64,000 bases of DNA from Leclercia sp. AS011 (GCF_037152535.1 NZ_JBBCMA010000006.1:124001-188000), one strand, 5' to 3'; counted from the first letter of the stretch, positions 38,431 through 49,709 are shown. Notes: generated by a model not told the origin, from the sequence alone. Translations and numbers: made by a program.

Positions 38431-39825
38431 TTATAAATAATCAACCGCGACGATTGTTTTTCCTCTGCCCGCGCGTTTGGCATCATAAAGTGCCTTATCT
38501 GCGCTAATGAGTAATGAGGAAGTATCGTGCCGGGCACTGCTCACCTCGACCACCCCCGCGCTAAAGGAGAGGATCAGCGTCCGGCTGCCGACGTTAAGCG
38601 GCGTCCCGGCCAGCGCCTGGCGAAGCCGGGCAGAGAGCTGTACCGCCGCGCCGCTGCGGGTCTTCGGCAGCAGCAGTAAAAATTCCTCTCCGCCCACCCG
38701 CCCCAGCGCTGAGCCGGGCGGGATCAGCCCCCGCAGGCAGTCACAGAAGTGCACCAACGCGGCATCTCCCACCAGGTGCCCCCACTGGTCATTGATCTGT
38801 TTGAAGAAATCCAGGTCAAACATCAGCACCGAGAAGTGGCTGTCGGCCTCCTGCCGCTGGCTGGCCTCCAGGGCAGCGGCAATCTGCTGCAGGATGGCAA
38901 AGCGATTTAAGCAGCGGGTCAGATCGTCGGTCATGGCCTTCATCTCCAGCTGCCGCTCTGCTTTTTTGCGGGCGGTGATATCGAGCCCGATATTGAGAAT
39001 TGAGCCGTCCGGCAGGGAGATGTTCGACCACAGGATGGTGAGCTGCATTCCGTCCCGCCGTACCGGATGCCATTCATACATATCGTTCAGCGGAGTGGTG
39101 TTAACCGACTCGTGCACCCGACGGCGCACCTCCGGGTCAGGATAAAACAGCGCCAGCGGATCGGCATAAGCGTTGATCTCCGCCATGGTCCAGCCAAATA
39201 CCTTTTCGCATTCGGCATTCCACAATACGCAGCGGCTATTCCTGTCGAACGAATTCATCAGCACCGGTGCCCGTTCAAACAGCGTTTTGTACTGGGCGAT
39301 CATCCGCTGCATCTCTTTGGCCGTGCGCTCCCGGGCGACGAGACCGGTGACAAAATCCTTCAGCTTTTCCACCAGGATAATCACCACCTCTTTCAGCACG
39401 GTGAGGGTGTTTTGCGGCTGCGTAAACCCCAGGAAGAAATAGCCCTGCTGATGCGGTGCCATTTTACACAGCACCCCGGACTGTAATTGCTGATGGCCCG
39501 GATGTCCGGGAGGAAATATCAGCGCACCCAAATTCTCTTTCCAGCCGATGACCCGCCATGAACGGCGATGGCGCTGCAATAACAGGCTGGCAAGAAACGC
39601 ATTAATTTCCAGCGGATGGCAGGTTAATTTCCCGGCACTGACAAACTGCGGCTGACCCGTATCATCCTGCATCATCACCCAGCTCAGTTGAGCGTCAAAG
39701 GTATGATTAATCGTCTCCAGCAGAGACGTTAAGGTGGCATGGGATGATAACTTTGGCATTAATTTAGCTAATGCGTGCAGGGCCCGGGTACTGTCATTAC
39801 TATTCTCTCGATTTACTTGCTTCAT
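38431..39825 (-). CDS. Diguanylate cyclase with GAF-like and PAS sensory domains
   Basis: 464-residue soluble protein without membrane segments. Residues about 1-160 form a GAF-like domain, about 175-300 a PAS/PAC pair (LFERAPVLMNSFDRNSRC ... ILNIGLDITARKKAERQL), and about 305-464 a GGDEF domain with the active GGEEF at 378-382 and DFFKQIND for metal/nucleotide. The RxxD inhibitory site expected 9 residues before GGEEF is absent, so product inhibition may be lost. It is not in this place in E. coli K-12 and lies next to a phosphodiesterase gene. Confidence 0.88.
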   Translation of the reverse strand: MKQVNRENSNDSTRALHALAKLMPKLSSHATLTSLLETINHTFDAQLSWVMMQDDTGQPQFVSAGKLTCHPLEINAFLASLLLQRHRRSWRVIGWKENLGALIFPPGHPGHQQLQSGVLCKMAPHQQGYFFLGFTQPQNTLTVLKEVVIILVEKLKDFVTGLVARERTAKEMQRMIAQYKTLFERAPVLMNSFDRNSRCVLWNAECEKVFGWTMAEINAYADPLALFYPDPEVRRRVHESVNTTPLNDMYEWHPVRRDGMQLTILWSNISLPDGSILNIGLDITARKKAERQLEMKAMTDDLTRCLNRFAILQQIAAALEASQRQEADSHFSVLMFDLDFFKQINDQWGHLVGDAALVHFCDCLRGLIPPGSALGRVGGEEFLLLLPKTRSGAAVQLSARLRQALAGTPLNVGSRTLILSFSAGVVEVSSARHDTSSLLISADKALYDAKRAGRGKTIVAVDYL

Positions 39826-40231
39826 TGTTTATTCGCAGCTCATTAACGAGACAGAAATACCGCAACGAATTAATCAGGAATAAAGTGATAGTCAGTCAGC
39901 ATAAATTAATACTGACGATCTTACAGGGATGCGTGTGTAAAAATAAAATGACAAATAATAATAACCAGCAAAAAGGTCAAGCCTGATTTATTTATTACGA
40001 ACGGAGTAAGCAACCGGAAGAAGCATAAGCCATAGCCCTGAGGCTGTAAATATTGTACATCCGCTCCCGGCCTGTACATGTTTTCTTATCTCAATGAATT
40101 ATCAGCAAAGTTATCGTAATTACACCGGTTAGCAGGCTAAATATATATTTTTGCTAACTATAACCGTTGTGACTACAGGGTTAATTCAGGCCATTTTTAT
40201 GCATTTGCCCAGTGGCGAATAAAAGAACAAA
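39826..40231. other. AT-rich intergenic DNA between the cyclase gene and yjcB
   Basis: About 400 bp, strongly AT-rich, no gene supported. The last part holds a CRP site that serves yjcB. Confidence 0.6.
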
Positions 40232-40247
40232 TGTGATATAGTTCACA
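40232..40247. promoter_or_regulatory. CRP-binding site upstream of yjcB
   Basis: tgtgatatagttcaca is a perfect TGTGA-N6-TCACA dyad, 125 bp before the yjcB ATG. tatgta at 40253-40258 is a possible -10. Whether CRP activates or represses depends on the start point, which is not clear. Confidence 0.75.
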
Positions 40248-40371
40248 CATCTTATGTAACAAGAAACATTGTTTCATTGTTGTGAGTCTGAGCCTGCCGA
40301 TAGCCAGTTTGCCACAGTGTGTGGGCAACGTCGCGCTTTACCCGGCGGCGGTTATCTTTGAGGATCCTATT

Positions 40372-40653
40372 ATGGCAGCTATTACCACCGGTGTTGTGTT
40401 TGCACGCTGGGAGTTGTTGAGCGCGGTGCTGATGTTTCTGGCCAGCACGCTGAACATTCAGTTTCGTAAATCAGATTACACCGTGCTGGCGGTGGTGAGC
40501 ACCTGTCTGGGTCTGGCGGCGGCATGCTGGTTCGCGACCGGCCTGCTGGGCATCACCCTGCTGGATGTAGCCGTTATCTGGAACAACGTTAAAGCGGTAA
40601 TGGTTGAGGCGATGAGCCATACACCACCAGACTGGCCGATGATGTACACCTAG
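40372..40653 (+). CDS. yjcB: YjcB, small inner-membrane protein
   Basis: 93-residue protein with two or three hydrophobic segments (LLSAVLMFLASTLNI, YTVLAVVSTCLGLAAACWF) and a soluble tail ending PPDWPMMYT. It matches E. coli YjcB in sequence, length and position beside ssb; function unknown. The start ATG 40372 follows gagga; an upstream in-frame ATG would add 30 residues without homology. Confidence 0.9.
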   Translation: MAAITTGVVFARWELLSAVLMFLASTLNIQFRKSDYTVLAVVSTCLGLAAACWFATGLLGITLLDVAVIWNNVKAVMVEAMSHTPPDWPMMYT

Positions 40654-40659
40654 TGAATA

Positions 40660-40690
40660 AAAAAACCCAGACGATGTCTGGGTTTTTTGT
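40660..40690. terminator. Bidirectional terminator between yjcB and ssb
   Basis: aaaaaacccagac / gtctgggtttttt, a 13-bp symmetric stem with a gat loop, between convergent genes. Confidence 0.9.
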
Positions 40691-40714
40691 GGTTGCGAAA
40701 CGCAGGTTCTGTTA

Positions 40715-41239
40715 TCAGAACGGGATGTCGTCGTCGAAATCCATTGGCGGTTCGTTAGACTGCGCCGGTGCAGACGGCTGCTGCGGACGGGACTGTGCGC
40801 CGCCGCTGAACTGGTTGCCGCCCTGTGGCTGCTGAGGCTGACCCCAACCGCCCTGCTGCTGGCCGCCACCTGCTGGTGCGCCACCGCCCTGACGGCCACC
40901 CAGCATCTGCATGGTGCCGCCGACGTTAACCACCACTTCGGTGGTGTATTTTTCTGCGCCGGACTGATCGGTCCATTTGCGGGTACGCAGCTGGCCTTCG
41001 ATATAGACCTGGGAGCCTTTACGCAGATATTCACCGGCCACTTCAGCCAGTTTGCCAAACAGCACAACGCGGTGCCATTCGGTCTGCTCTTTCATCTCAC
41101 CGGTCGCTTTATCGCGCCAGGATTCGGACGTCGCCAGCGTAATGTTGGCCACTGCACCACCACTCGGCATATAGCGTACTTCCGGGTCCTGGCCCAGATT
41201 ACCGACGAGAATCACCTTGTTTACGCCTCTGCTGGCCAT
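40715..41239 (-). CDS. ssb: Single-stranded DNA-binding protein
   Basis: 174-residue SSB. The OB fold is residues 1-112 ([25 protein letters not shown]...), followed by a Gly/Gln/Pro-rich disordered linker and the acidic tip MDFDDDIPF that recruits replication and repair proteins. A 29-codon upstream extension of the frame is rejected because the family starts MASRG. It is divergent from uvrA with a shared LexA box. Confidence 0.98.
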   Translation of the reverse strand: MASRGVNKVILVGNLGQDPEVRYMPSGGAVANITLATSESWRDKATGEMKEQTEWHRVVLFGKLAEVAGEYLRKGSQVYIEGQLRTRKWTDQSGAEKYTTEVVVNVGGTMQMLGGRQGGGAPAGGGQQQGGWGQPQQPQGGNQFSGGAQSRPQQPSAPAQSNEPPMDFDDDIPF

Positions 41240-41387
41240 GATCGTGTCTCCTGAAAACGTGTCTGAAAATAGTGTAAGCGCGCGAGTGTACCATTTCCAC
41301 GTGGTCTTCCGATAGTTTCGAAGCATCTTCCAGAGTTCTCACGAGGGTTACATTGTTGCACAAGTAATCAGAATTTGCATTCCAATA

Positions 41388-41403
41388 CTGTATATCCAGC
41401 CAG
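41388..41403. promoter_or_regulatory. LexA box in the ssb-uvrA spacer
   Basis: ctgtatatccagccag: the left half ctgt and AT-rich core fit the SOS consensus; the right half is ccag in place of acag, as in the naturally imperfect E. coli uvrA box. Confidence 0.8.
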
Positions 41404-41490
41404 GTCAATTTGTGTCATAATTAATCGTTTCTGCCGGTTGTCCTTCAAACAAACCAGGCATTCCGTGTATCTACCTACCGGGAAAGGTGA

Positions 41491-44316
41491 ATGGATAAGA
41501 TAGAAGTTCGGGGCGCGCGCACCCACAATCTCAAGAATATCAACCTCGTTATCCCTCGCGACAAACTGATCGTCGTGACCGGGCTTTCAGGCTCAGGCAA
41601 ATCTTCACTGGCTTTCGACACCCTGTATGCCGAAGGGCAGCGTCGTTACGTTGAGTCTCTCTCTGCCTATGCGCGTCAGTTCCTGTCGCTGATGGAAAAG
41701 CCTGACGTCGACCATATCGAAGGGCTGTCGCCTGCCATCTCTATTGAGCAGAAGTCGACCTCCCACAACCCGCGTTCCACCGTCGGGACCATCACCGAAA
41801 TCCATGACTACCTGCGTCTGCTGTATGCCCGCGTGGGCGAGCCACGCTGCCCGGATCACGATGTTCCGCTGGCGGCCCAGACCGTCAGCCAGATGGTGGA
41901 TAACGTGCTGGCCCAGCCGGAAGGCAGACGCCTGATGCTGCTGGCCCCTATCATTAAAGAGCGTAAAGGCGAGCACACCAAAACGCTGGAGAACCTGGCC
42001 AGCCAGGGCTATATCCGCGCCCGTATTGACGGGGAAGTGTGCGATCTCTCCGATCCGCCAAAGCTGGAGCTGCAGAAGAAACACACTATCGAGGTGGTGA
42101 TCGACCGCTTTAAGGTGCGTGACGATTTGACCCAGCGCCTCGCCGAGTCGTTCGAAACCGCGCTGGATCTCTCCGGCGGTACGGCGGTGGTGGCCGATAT
42201 GGACGATCCGCAGGCGGAAGAGCTGCTCTTCTCTGCCAACTTCGCCTGCCCGGTTTGTGGCTACAGTATGCGCGAGCTGGAACCGCGTCTGTTCTCGTTC
42301 AACAACCCGGCGGGTGCCTGCCCGACCTGTGACGGTCTTGGCGTGCAGCAGTATTTCGATCCTGACCGGGTGATCCAGAACCCGGAGCTGTCGCTGGCGG
42401 GCGGCGCGATCCGCGGCTGGGATAAGCGTAACTTCTACTATTTCCAGATGCTGAAGTCGCTGGCTGAACACTACAAGTTCGACGTCGAAGCGCCGTGGGG
42501 CAGCCTCAGCCCAACCGTGCACAAAGTGATCCTGTTCGGCTCGGCGAAAGAGAACATCGAGTTTAAATACATGAACGATCGCGGCGATACCTCGGTGCGC
42601 CGTCATCCGTTCGAAGGCGTGCTGCACAACATGGAGCGCCGTTACAAAGAGACGGAATCCAGTGCGGTACGTGAAGAGCTGGCGAAGTTTATCAGCAACC
42701 GCTCCTGCGCCACCTGTGACGGGACTCGTCTGCGCCGCGAAGCGCGCCACGTGTATGTTGAAAACACGCCGCTGCCGACCATCTCAGACATGAGCATCGG
42801 CCATGCGATGGACTTCTTCACCAACCTGAAGCTCTCCGGCCAGCGCGCGCAAATCGCTGAGAAAGTGCTGAAAGAGATCGGCGATCGCCTCAAGTTCCTG
42901 GTCAACGTCGGTCTGAACTACCTGACCCTCTCCCGCTCGGCAGAGACCCTGTCCGGCGGTGAAGCCCAGCGTATCCGTCTGGCGAGCCAGATTGGCGCGG
43001 GCCTGGTCGGCGTCATGTACGTGCTGGATGAGCCGTCCATCGGCCTGCACCAGCGCGACAACGAACGTCTGCTCGGGACGCTGATCCACCTGCGTAACCT
43101 CGGCAATACGGTGATTGTGGTTGAGCACGATGAAGACGCCATCCGCGCCGCCGACCATGTGATCGACATCGGCCCGGGGGCTGGCGTGCACGGTGGTCAG
43201 GTGGTGGCGGAAGGGCCTCTGGACGCCATTATGGCGGTACCGGAGTCCCTGACCGGCCAGTACATGAGCGGCAAGCGCAAGATTGAAGTGCCGAAACAGC
43301 GCGTGCCCGCCGACCCGGAAAAAGTGCTGAAGCTGACCGGTGCCCGTGGCAACAACCTGAAAGACGTGACCCTGACCCTGCCGGTCGGCCTGTTCACCTG
43401 TATCACCGGTGTCTCGGGTTCCGGTAAATCAACGCTGATCAACGACACCCTGTTCCCGATTGCGCAGACGGCGCTCAACGGCGCAACCCTCGCTGAACCG
43501 GCACCATACCGCGATATCCACGGTCTGGAGCACTTCGACAAGGTGATCGATATCGACCAGAGCCCGATCGGTCGTACGCCGCGCTCTAACCCGGCCACCT
43601 ATACCGGCGTCTTTACGCCTGTACGTGAACTCTTTGCCGGCGTGCCGGAATCGCGTTCCCGCGGCTATACGCCAGGACGTTTCAGCTTTAACGTTCGCGG
43701 CGGTCGCTGTGAAGCCTGTCAGGGTGATGGGGTGATCAAGGTTGAGATGCACTTCCTGCCGGATATCTACGTGCCGTGCGACCAGTGCAAAGGCAAACGC
43801 TATAACCGCGAAACGCTGGAGATTAAGTACAAAGGCAAAACCATCCACGAAGTGCTGGATATGACCATCGAAGAGGCGCGTGAGTTCTTTGATGCGGTTC
43901 CGGCGCTGGCGCGTAAGCTCCAGACCCTGATGGATGTCGGTCTGACCTACATTCGTCTGGGCCAGTCAGCGACCACCCTGTCGGGCGGGGAAGCGCAGCG
44001 CGTCAAACTGGCGCGTGAGCTCTCCAAACGCGGTACCGGGCAGACGCTGTACATTCTGGATGAGCCGACCACCGGTCTGCACTTTGCCGATATCCAGCAG
44101 CTACTCGAGGTGCTGCACCAGCTGCGCGATCAGGGCAACACCATCGTGGTGATTGAGCACAACCTGGACGTGATTAAAACCGCGGACTGGATTGTCGATC
44201 TGGGCCCGGAAGGCGGCAGCGGCGGCGGCGAAATTCTGGTTTCCGGCACTCCGGAAACCGTCGCGGAGTGCGAAGCCTCGCACACGGCCCGCTTCCTTAA
44301 ACCACTTCTGCAGTAG
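41491..44316 (+). CDS. uvrA: UvrA, excinuclease ABC subunit A
   Basis: 941-residue damage-recognition ATPase of nucleotide excision repair. Two ABC cassettes: P-loops GLSGSGKSS (about residue 31) and GVSGSGKST (about 640), signatures [16 protein letters not shown] and [16 protein letters not shown]. Zinc modules: CPVC...CPTC near 253 and CEAC...CDQC near 740. Preceded by a LexA box. Full family length. Confidence 0.98.
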   Translation: MDKIEVRGARTHNLKNINLVIPRDKLIVVTGLSGSGKSSLAFDTLYAEGQRRYVESLSAYARQFLSLMEKPDVDHIEGLSPAISIEQKSTSHNPRSTVGTITEIHDYLRLLYARVGEPRCPDHDVPLAAQTVSQMVDNVLAQPEGRRLMLLAPIIKERKGEHTKTLENLASQGYIRARIDGEVCDLSDPPKLELQKKHTIEVVIDRFKVRDDLTQRLAESFETALDLSGGTAVVADMDDPQAEELLFSANFACPVCGYSMRELEPRLFSFNNPAGACPTCDGLGVQQYFDPDRVIQNPELSLAGGAIRGWDKRNFYYFQMLKSLAEHYKFDVEAPWGSLSPTVHKVILFGSAKENIEFKYMNDRGDTSVRRHPFEGVLHNMERRYKETESSAVREELAKFISNRSCATCDGTRLRREARHVYVENTPLPTISDMSIGHAMDFFTNLKLSGQRAQIAEKVLKEIGDRLKFLVNVGLNYLTLSRSAETLSGGEAQRIRLASQIGAGLVGVMYVLDEPSIGLHQRDNERLLGTLIHLRNLGNTVIVVEHDEDAIRAADHVIDIGPGAGVHGGQVVAEGPLDAIMAVPESLTGQYMSGKRKIEVPKQRVPADPEKVLKLTGARGNNLKDVTLTLPVGLFTCITGVSGSGKSTLINDTLFPIAQTALNGATLAEPAPYRDIHGLEHFDKVIDIDQSPIGRTPRSNPATYTGVFTPVRELFAGVPESRSRGYTPGRFSFNVRGGRCEACQGDGVIKVEMHFLPDIYVPCDQCKGKRYNRETLEIKYKGKTIHEVLDMTIEEAREFFDAVPALARKLQTLMDVGLTYIRLGQSATTLSGGEAQRVKLARELSKRGTGQTLYILDEPTTGLHFADIQQLLEVLHQLRDQGNTIVVIEHNLDVIKTADWIVDLGPEGGSGGGEILVSGTPETVAECEASHTARFLKPLLQ

Positions 44317-44670
44317 TCAGACTGACAGCTGCTGCCGGGTCATCTCCGGCAGCAGTTCCACCGCCTGCTTGTACGAGGCATCCACCAGGTAGTAAATCTG
44401 CGAATCCGGTATCGACCCATCGAGATAGACTGTACTCCAGTGCGCTTTATTCAGGTGCTTGCTGGGACGCACGTCGGTGTGCTGCTGGCGCAGCAGATCC
44501 GCCAGTTCCGGGCTGGTTTTTAGCGAGGCCGCCGGACGCCCCTCCACATCTTTCACCATCGCAAACAGCACGTCTGCGACTTTAATCTGGGTTGCCTTCC
44601 AGTCACTGTGCACACTCTGCTCCGCACCCGGCTTATTCATGCAGTACTGAAGTATCTCCGAAATTGTCAT
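44317..44670 (-). CDS. yjbR: YjbR, MmcQ/YjbR family protein
   Basis: 117-residue cytoplasmic protein of the MmcQ/YjbR family, which has a double-wing DNA-binding-like fold; function unknown. The segment VRPSKHLNKAHWSTVYLDGS is the most conserved part. The frame extends 37 codons upstream without homology; the gggga(g) site and homologues favour ATG 44670. In E. coli yjbQ lies just upstream, but here the 210-bp gap to aphA contains no yjbQ. Confidence 0.92.
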   Translation of the reverse strand: MTISEILQYCMNKPGAEQSVHSDWKATQIKVADVLFAMVKDVEGRPAASLKTSPELADLLRQQHTDVRPSKHLNKAHWSTVYLDGSIPDSQIYYLVDASYKQAVELLPEMTRQQLSV

Positions 44671-44880
44671 CATTACTCCCCTTGTAGCGTAGCGATAATT
44701 TTGCGCGAACCGCCATGGATACGATGTGCTCCCGGCCAGATCCCCCCGCCAGGTGCCGAGCTGCGCGCGGCTATGTTTCACCGGCAGCTCCGTTTCCTTC
44801 TAAGTGTGCAGCAATACGACGAAAGGTAAAACCCGTAGCGGGTAAATCTGCTTAAAAAAGCGTCTTTTCTGCCCGGCTAC

Positions 44881-45594
44881 TCAATATTCTGAATTGACGA
44901 TCACCTCTTCACCAAAGGCCCCCGCCTGTGGCAGCGGTTTGTAAGTCGAGTTGGAGGCGCGCAGCACCCGAATGCCTCTGGCCCCCGCCTCGCGGGCCGC
45001 GGTGATGTCGCTGTCGGCATCGCCGTAGTAAATCTTGACCTGTTTCTGCTCCATCCACTGGGCTTTATTGTTAGTGCCCGCTTTCTCACCGGCAAAAATA
45101 ACCGGGTTCATGGCCGCGGCGGGGATCAGAAAGGCGTTCTGCAATGCCTGGGTAACGGTTTCGGTTTTCGTGGGATGACGCCCGGTAATAAACCAGATCC
45201 GGTCGCCGCGCTTAACGTGCATGGCAATCAGCGCGCGGGCCACCTCTTTCGGTATGCTGAACTCATCCCAGCCGTTGTTCATCTGCTGCCAGAAGGCCGG
45301 GTTTTTCAGGTAGTCATCGCTGTCCGGTGACCAGGTCTTTTTCCCCCGCCAGAAGCCCGGACTGGAGAACAGCACGGTGTCATCAATATCAAAGCCTACC
45401 GACATGGGCGGGCGGCCTATCAGGCTGTTTTCAATCTGGGCAACGGAGACCCAGTGGATTGGTGCCTGCTCGGCCAGTCTGGCGGTGTTGGTGCCGGTAT
45501 ATAACGACGGAGGTGATGAGGGGCGCGCCGCCACCGGGTGGCTAAGCGAGAGCAACAAGCAGACAGCGCTGAGCGCCAGTGTGATTTTGCGCAT
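44881..45594 (-). CDS. aphA: AphA, periplasmic class B acid phosphatase
   Basis: 237-residue secreted nonspecific acid phosphatase/phosphotransferase of the HAD (DDDD) superfamily. The signal peptide ends near [20 protein letters not shown] near residue 68 supplies the nucleophile Asp, and [12 protein letters not shown] near 190 the Mg-binding acids. The start follows aggggaaaa. Confidence 0.95.
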   Translation of the reverse strand: MRKITLALSAVCLLLSLSHPVAARPSSPPSLYTGTNTARLAEQAPIHWVSVAQIENSLIGRPPMSVGFDIDDTVLFSSPGFWRGKKTWSPDSDDYLKNPAFWQQMNNGWDEFSIPKEVARALIAMHVKRGDRIWFITGRHPTKTETVTQALQNAFLIPAAAMNPVIFAGEKAGTNNKAQWMEQKQVKIYYGDADSDITAAREAGARGIRVLRASNSTYKPLPQAGAFGEEVIVNSEY

Positions 45595-45789
45595 TTTTTC
45601 CCCTGAATATTCAAACCGTTATTTTTTATTTTGAGCGGATGGTCAAAAACCACCTCGAAAATAACCGTAGCGGCAGGGGAAGGAAAGGGAATTTTTTATC
45701 CAATCCACAATAAAAGGAGGGGTATCACAACGCGGGGCTTTACCCATTCCGGCCCCCTTCGCTAACCGAAGGAGGCCGTGAGTAAGTGC

Positions 45790-46983
45790 TTACATCACAG
45801 CGGAAAAGGCCTGCGCCACGCGCTGAACGTTGCTGCTGTTCAGGCCTGCGACGCACATACGTCCGCTGGCAATCAGGTAGACGCCGAACTCATCACGCAG
45901 GCGATCCACCTGCTGCGCGCTGAAGCCGGTGTAGCTGAACATGCCGCGCTGCTGCAACAGATAGTCGAAGTTGTGCCCAGGCACCGCCTCTTTCAGCACG
46001 TCGACCAGCGTCTGACGCATGGACAGGATACGGGTGCGCATCGCTTCCACTTCCGCCAGCCACTCGGCTTTGAGTTCGTCATCGCCCAGAACGGTCGCCA
46101 CCACCTGCGCACCAAAGTTCGGTGGGCTGGAGTAGATACGGCGCACGGTGGCTTTCAGCTGGCCCAGCACGCGTCCGGCAGCATCCTGATCTTCACAGAC
46201 CACCGACAGGCCGCCGACACGCTCGCCATACAGCGAGAAGATTTTGGAGAAGGAGTTGCTGACCAGCGCCGGCAGGCCTGCGCTGGCGATGGCGCGAATG
46301 GCGTAGGCATCCTCTTCCATCCCGGCACCAAAGCCCTGATAGGCAATATCGAGGAACGGAATCAGGTTGCGGGCCTTCAGCACTTCAATTACCGCATCCC
46401 ACTGATCGTTGGTCAGATCGGCCCCGGTCGGGTTATGGCAGCATGGATGCAGCAGCACGATGCTGCGTTCCGGCAGGGTGCTCAGTTTTTCCAGCAACGC
46501 GCCAACGCGCACGCCGTTGGTCTGGTCGTCGAACCACGGGTAGGTTTTCACCGTAAAGCCCGCGCCTTCAAAGATGGCGACGTGGTTTTCCCAGGTCGGG
46601 TCGCTGACCCAGACCCCGGATTCCGGAAAATACTTGTGCAGGAAGTCGGCACCGACTTTCAGCGCCCCTGAGCCGCCAAGGGTCTGGATGGTGGCAACAC
46701 GCTTTTCCGCCAGCACCGGATGGTCTGCGCCAAACAGCAGCGGAGCAATGGTGTGGCGATAGCTGTTCAGCCCTTCCATCGGCAGATAGAGCGACGCGCC
46801 GTGCGGCGTAGCATTGAGACGCGCTTCGGCTTTCGCTACGGCCTGCAGTTGGGGAATGATGCCCGCTTCGTTGTAATACAGACCGATACTGAGGTTAACT
46901 TTATCGCCCCGGGGATCGTCTTTGAAACGCTCCATTAAGGAGAGGATGGGGTCGCCAGCATAGGCGTCGACTTTCTGGAACAC
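45790..46983 (-). CDS. tyrB: TyrB, aromatic amino acid aminotransferase (GTG start)
   Basis: 397-residue PLP enzyme that makes tyrosine and phenylalanine (and leucine) from their keto acids. The PLP lysine is in [16 protein letters not shown] near residue 247, and [11 protein letters not shown] and the C-terminal GRMCVAGLN are diagnostic. The frame is open 50 codons upstream through a repeat-bearing spacer; homology begins exactly at [10 protein letters not shown], so the GTG at 46983 behind ggag is the start. Confidence 0.96.
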   Translation of the reverse strand: MFQKVDAYAGDPILSLMERFKDDPRGDKVNLSIGLYYNEAGIIPQLQAVAKAEARLNATPHGASLYLPMEGLNSYRHTIAPLLFGADHPVLAEKRVATIQTLGGSGALKVGADFLHKYFPESGVWVSDPTWENHVAIFEGAGFTVKTYPWFDDQTNGVRVGALLEKLSTLPERSIVLLHPCCHNPTGADLTNDQWDAVIEVLKARNLIPFLDIAYQGFGAGMEEDAYAIRAIASAGLPALVSNSFSKIFSLYGERVGGLSVVCEDQDAAGRVLGQLKATVRRIYSSPPNFGAQVVATVLGDDELKAEWLAEVEAMRTRILSMRQTLVDVLKEAVPGHNFDYLLQQRGMFSYTGFSAQQVDRLRDEFGVYLIASGRMCVAGLNSSNVQRVAQAFSAVM

Positions 46984-47093
46984 GCGATGGTTCTCCGGAT
47001 AATAATGAGGCAGGGAATTCAACAATAAACCGGAAGCGGCAGAAGATCGAGAGGATGTTAAGGAAGATGGGGGGTGGGCGACGGAACCTGCTT

Positions 47094-47122
47094 TACTCCC
47101 TCTCCCTGGAGGGAGAGGGAAA
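47094..47122. repeat. Dispersed palindromic repeat between alr and tyrB
   Basis: ccctctccctggagggagaggg, a 10-bp stem with a 2-nt turn, of the same family as the copy at 22486-22523. Confidence 0.75.
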
Positions 47123-47129
47123 GTCGATA

Positions 47130-48209
47130 TCAATCGAGGTAGTGCATCGCCACCCGTGACGTCAGGCGCGTGATAAGTTCGTAAGCACTCACTTTTGTGA
47201 TTTCTGCGATCCGTTCTACGGGTAAACCTTCACCCCACAGGGTCACGGGATCCCCCGCTTTCTCTTGCGCCTCTGGGCCCAGGTCAACACAGATCATGTC
47301 CATCGCCACGCATCCGACGATAGCCACTTCGCGGCCGTTCACCAGCACCGGGGTGCCGGACGGCGCAGCGCGCGGGTAGCCGTCGCCATAGCCCATCGCC
47401 ACGACGCCCAGACGGGTATCGCGCTCGCTCACCCAGGTGCCGCCGTAGCCCACCGGCTCACCGGCTTTGTGCTCGCGCACCGCAATCAGGCTGGAAGTGA
47501 GCGACATCACCGGCTGAAAACCGAAATCCGGCCCCCAGGGTTTGCCTTCCAGCGGCGAAACGCCGTACAGAATAATGCCCGGACGCGCCCAGTCGAAGTG
47601 GGACTGTGGCCACAGCAGAATACCGCCGGAGGCCGCGATCGAGCGCATCCCCGGCTTGCCTTCGCAGAAAGTGTTGAAGATGTCGAGCTGCTGTTCGGTG
47701 GCACCACACTCAGGCTCGTCGGCCCGGGCGAAATGGCTGACGATATTAACCGGCTGGCGGACGTTCTGGCACTGGCTTAAGCGCTGATAAAAGGCCTCCG
47801 CCTGCTCCGGACGCACGCCCAGGCGGTGCATGCCGGTGTCGAGTTTCATCCACACGGTAACGGGCTCGCTGAGCACCGCGTTTTCCAGCGCCTCGAGCTG
47901 CTCCAGGTTATGCACTGCGGTATGCAGCCGTTTTGCAGCGATGGTTGGCAGGTCGGCAGCATTAAAGAAGCCTTCGAGCAGCAGAATCGGCTGGGTGATC
48001 CCCCCTTCGCGCAGGCGCAGGGCTTCTTCGAGACGGGCAACGCCAAAGGCGTCGGCATCGGGGAGCGTTCGCGCGGTCTCGATCAGACCGTGTCCGTAAG
48101 CGTTCGCTTTCACGACTGCAACGAGCTTGCTGGCGGGTGCCAGTTCACGCAGACGTTGCAGGTTGTGTCGCAGAGCGCGGCGGTTAATGACTACAGTTGC
48201 CGCTTGCAT
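47130..48209 (-). CDS. alr: Alanine racemase, biosynthetic
   Basis: 359-residue PLP enzyme giving D-alanine for peptidoglycan. The PLP lysine is in [10 protein letters not shown] at residue 34, and the catalytic tyrosine lies in GYGGTWV near 255. The downstream spacer to tyrB carries a dispersed repeat; dnaB ends 16 bp upstream, so it may be co-transcribed with dnaB. Confidence 0.97.
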   Translation of the reverse strand: MQAATVVINRRALRHNLQRLRELAPASKLVAVVKANAYGHGLIETARTLPDADAFGVARLEEALRLREGGITQPILLLEGFFNAADLPTIAAKRLHTAVHNLEQLEALENAVLSEPVTVWMKLDTGMHRLGVRPEQAEAFYQRLSQCQNVRQPVNIVSHFARADEPECGATEQQLDIFNTFCEGKPGMRSIAASGGILLWPQSHFDWARPGIILYGVSPLEGKPWGPDFGFQPVMSLTSSLIAVREHKAGEPVGYGGTWVSERDTRLGVVAMGYGDGYPRAAPSGTPVLVNGREVAIVGCVAMDMICVDLGPEAQEKAGDPVTLWGEGLPVERIAEITKVSAYELITRLTSRVAMHYLD

Positions 48210-48225
48210 TTGAATTCCTTAGAAA

Positions 48226-49638
48226 TTACTCATCATCATATTGAGGACCGGCATAGTTGTCGAAACGCGACCACTGTCCGTTAAAGGTCAGACGCACCGT
48301 ACCGATAGGGCCGTTACGTTGTTTACCGATAATAATTTCGGCGATCCCTTTCAGGTCGCTGTTCTCGTGATAAACCTCATCACGGTAGATGAACATGATC
48401 AGGTCGGCATCCTGCTCGATGGAGCCGGATTCACGCAGATCGGAGTTGACCGGGCGCTTGTCAGCACGCTGCTCCAGGGAGCGGTTAAGCTGCGACAGCG
48501 CCACCACCGGGACCTGCAGCTCTTTCGCCAGCGCTTTCAGCGAGCGGGAGATTTCGGCGATTTCCAGGGTACGGTTATCCGACAGCGACGGGACGCGCAT
48601 CAGCTGGAGGTAGTCGATCATGATCAGGCCAATGCCGCCATGCTCGCGGGCGATGCGGCGCGCGCGGGAGCGCACTTCCGTCGGCGTCAGGCCGGAGGAG
48701 TCATCGATATAGATGTTTCGTTTTTCCAGCAGAATGCCCATGGTGCCGGAGATCCGCGCCCAGTCCTCATCGTCCAGCTGGCCGGTACGAATGCGGGTCT
48801 GATCCACACGCGACAGCGAGGCCAGAGAACGCATCATAATCTGTTCGGAGGGCATCTCCAGACTAAAGATAAGCACCGGCTTATCCTGCAACATCGCCGC
48901 ATTTTCGACGAGGTTCATCGCAAAAGTGGTTTTACCCATCGACGGACGCGCGGCGACGATAATCAGATCCGACGGCTGCAGACCGGCGGTTTTTTTGTTC
49001 AGATCGTCATAGCCAGTATTAACCCCGGTGACCCCGTCGTGCGGCTGCTGGAACAGCTGCTCAATACGCGAGACGGTGGCATCCAGCACTTCGGCGATGT
49101 TTTTCGGCCCTTCGTCTTTATTGGCGCGGCTTTCAGCAATTTTAAAGACCCGGGACTCGGCGAGGTCGAGCAGTTCGTCGCTGTTACGCCCCTGCGGATC
49201 GAAACCGGCTTCGGCGATCTCGTTGGCGACAGAGATCATGTCGCGGACGACTGCACGTTCACGCACGATATCGGCGTAAGCGCTAATGTTCGCCGCACTT
49301 GGCGTATTTTTCGATAGCTCGGCCAGATAGGCGAAGCCGCCAACGGACTCCAGCTGCCCCTGACGCTCCAGCGATTCCGCGAGGGTGATCAGGTCGATAG
49401 GGCTGCCGGATTCCTGCAGACGCGCCATCTCGGTAAAGATATGACGGTGCGGGCGGGTATAGAAATCGTCGGTGACCACGCGCTCGGCGACGTCGTCCCA
49501 GCGCTCGTTATCCAGCATTAAACCGCCCAACACCGACTGTTCCGCTTCAATCGAGTGCGGCGGGACCTTTAACCCGGCTAACTGCGGATCGCGCTCACGG
49601 GGTTCAGTCTGTTTGTTGAAGGGTTTGTTTCCTGCCAT
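48226..49638 (-). CDS. dnaB: DnaB, replicative helicase
   Basis: 470-residue hexameric helicase. The N-terminal primase-interacting domain begins PPHSIEAEQSVLGGL. The RecA-like domain has Walker A ARPSMGKTTFAMN near residue 231 and Walker B GLIMIDYLQLM near 340, with DnaB motif ALSQLNRSLEQR. Full length, with no intein. Confidence 0.98.
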   Translation of the reverse strand: MAGNKPFNKQTEPRERDPQLAGLKVPPHSIEAEQSVLGGLMLDNERWDDVAERVVTDDFYTRPHRHIFTEMARLQESGSPIDLITLAESLERQGQLESVGGFAYLAELSKNTPSAANISAYADIVRERAVVRDMISVANEIAEAGFDPQGRNSDELLDLAESRVFKIAESRANKDEGPKNIAEVLDATVSRIEQLFQQPHDGVTGVNTGYDDLNKKTAGLQPSDLIIVAARPSMGKTTFAMNLVENAAMLQDKPVLIFSLEMPSEQIMMRSLASLSRVDQTRIRTGQLDDEDWARISGTMGILLEKRNIYIDDSSGLTPTEVRSRARRIAREHGGIGLIMIDYLQLMRVPSLSDNRTLEIAEISRSLKALAKELQVPVVALSQLNRSLEQRADKRPVNSDLRESGSIEQDADLIMFIYRDEVYHENSDLKGIAEIIIGKQRNGPIGTVRLTFNGQWSRFDNYAGPQYDDE

Positions 49639-49709
49639 AGTGAATGGAGTTACCGAGATAGAGAGTGGGTCGAAAGATTACCATATTTTCTAAGTCTAAT
49701 GGAGGGAGC

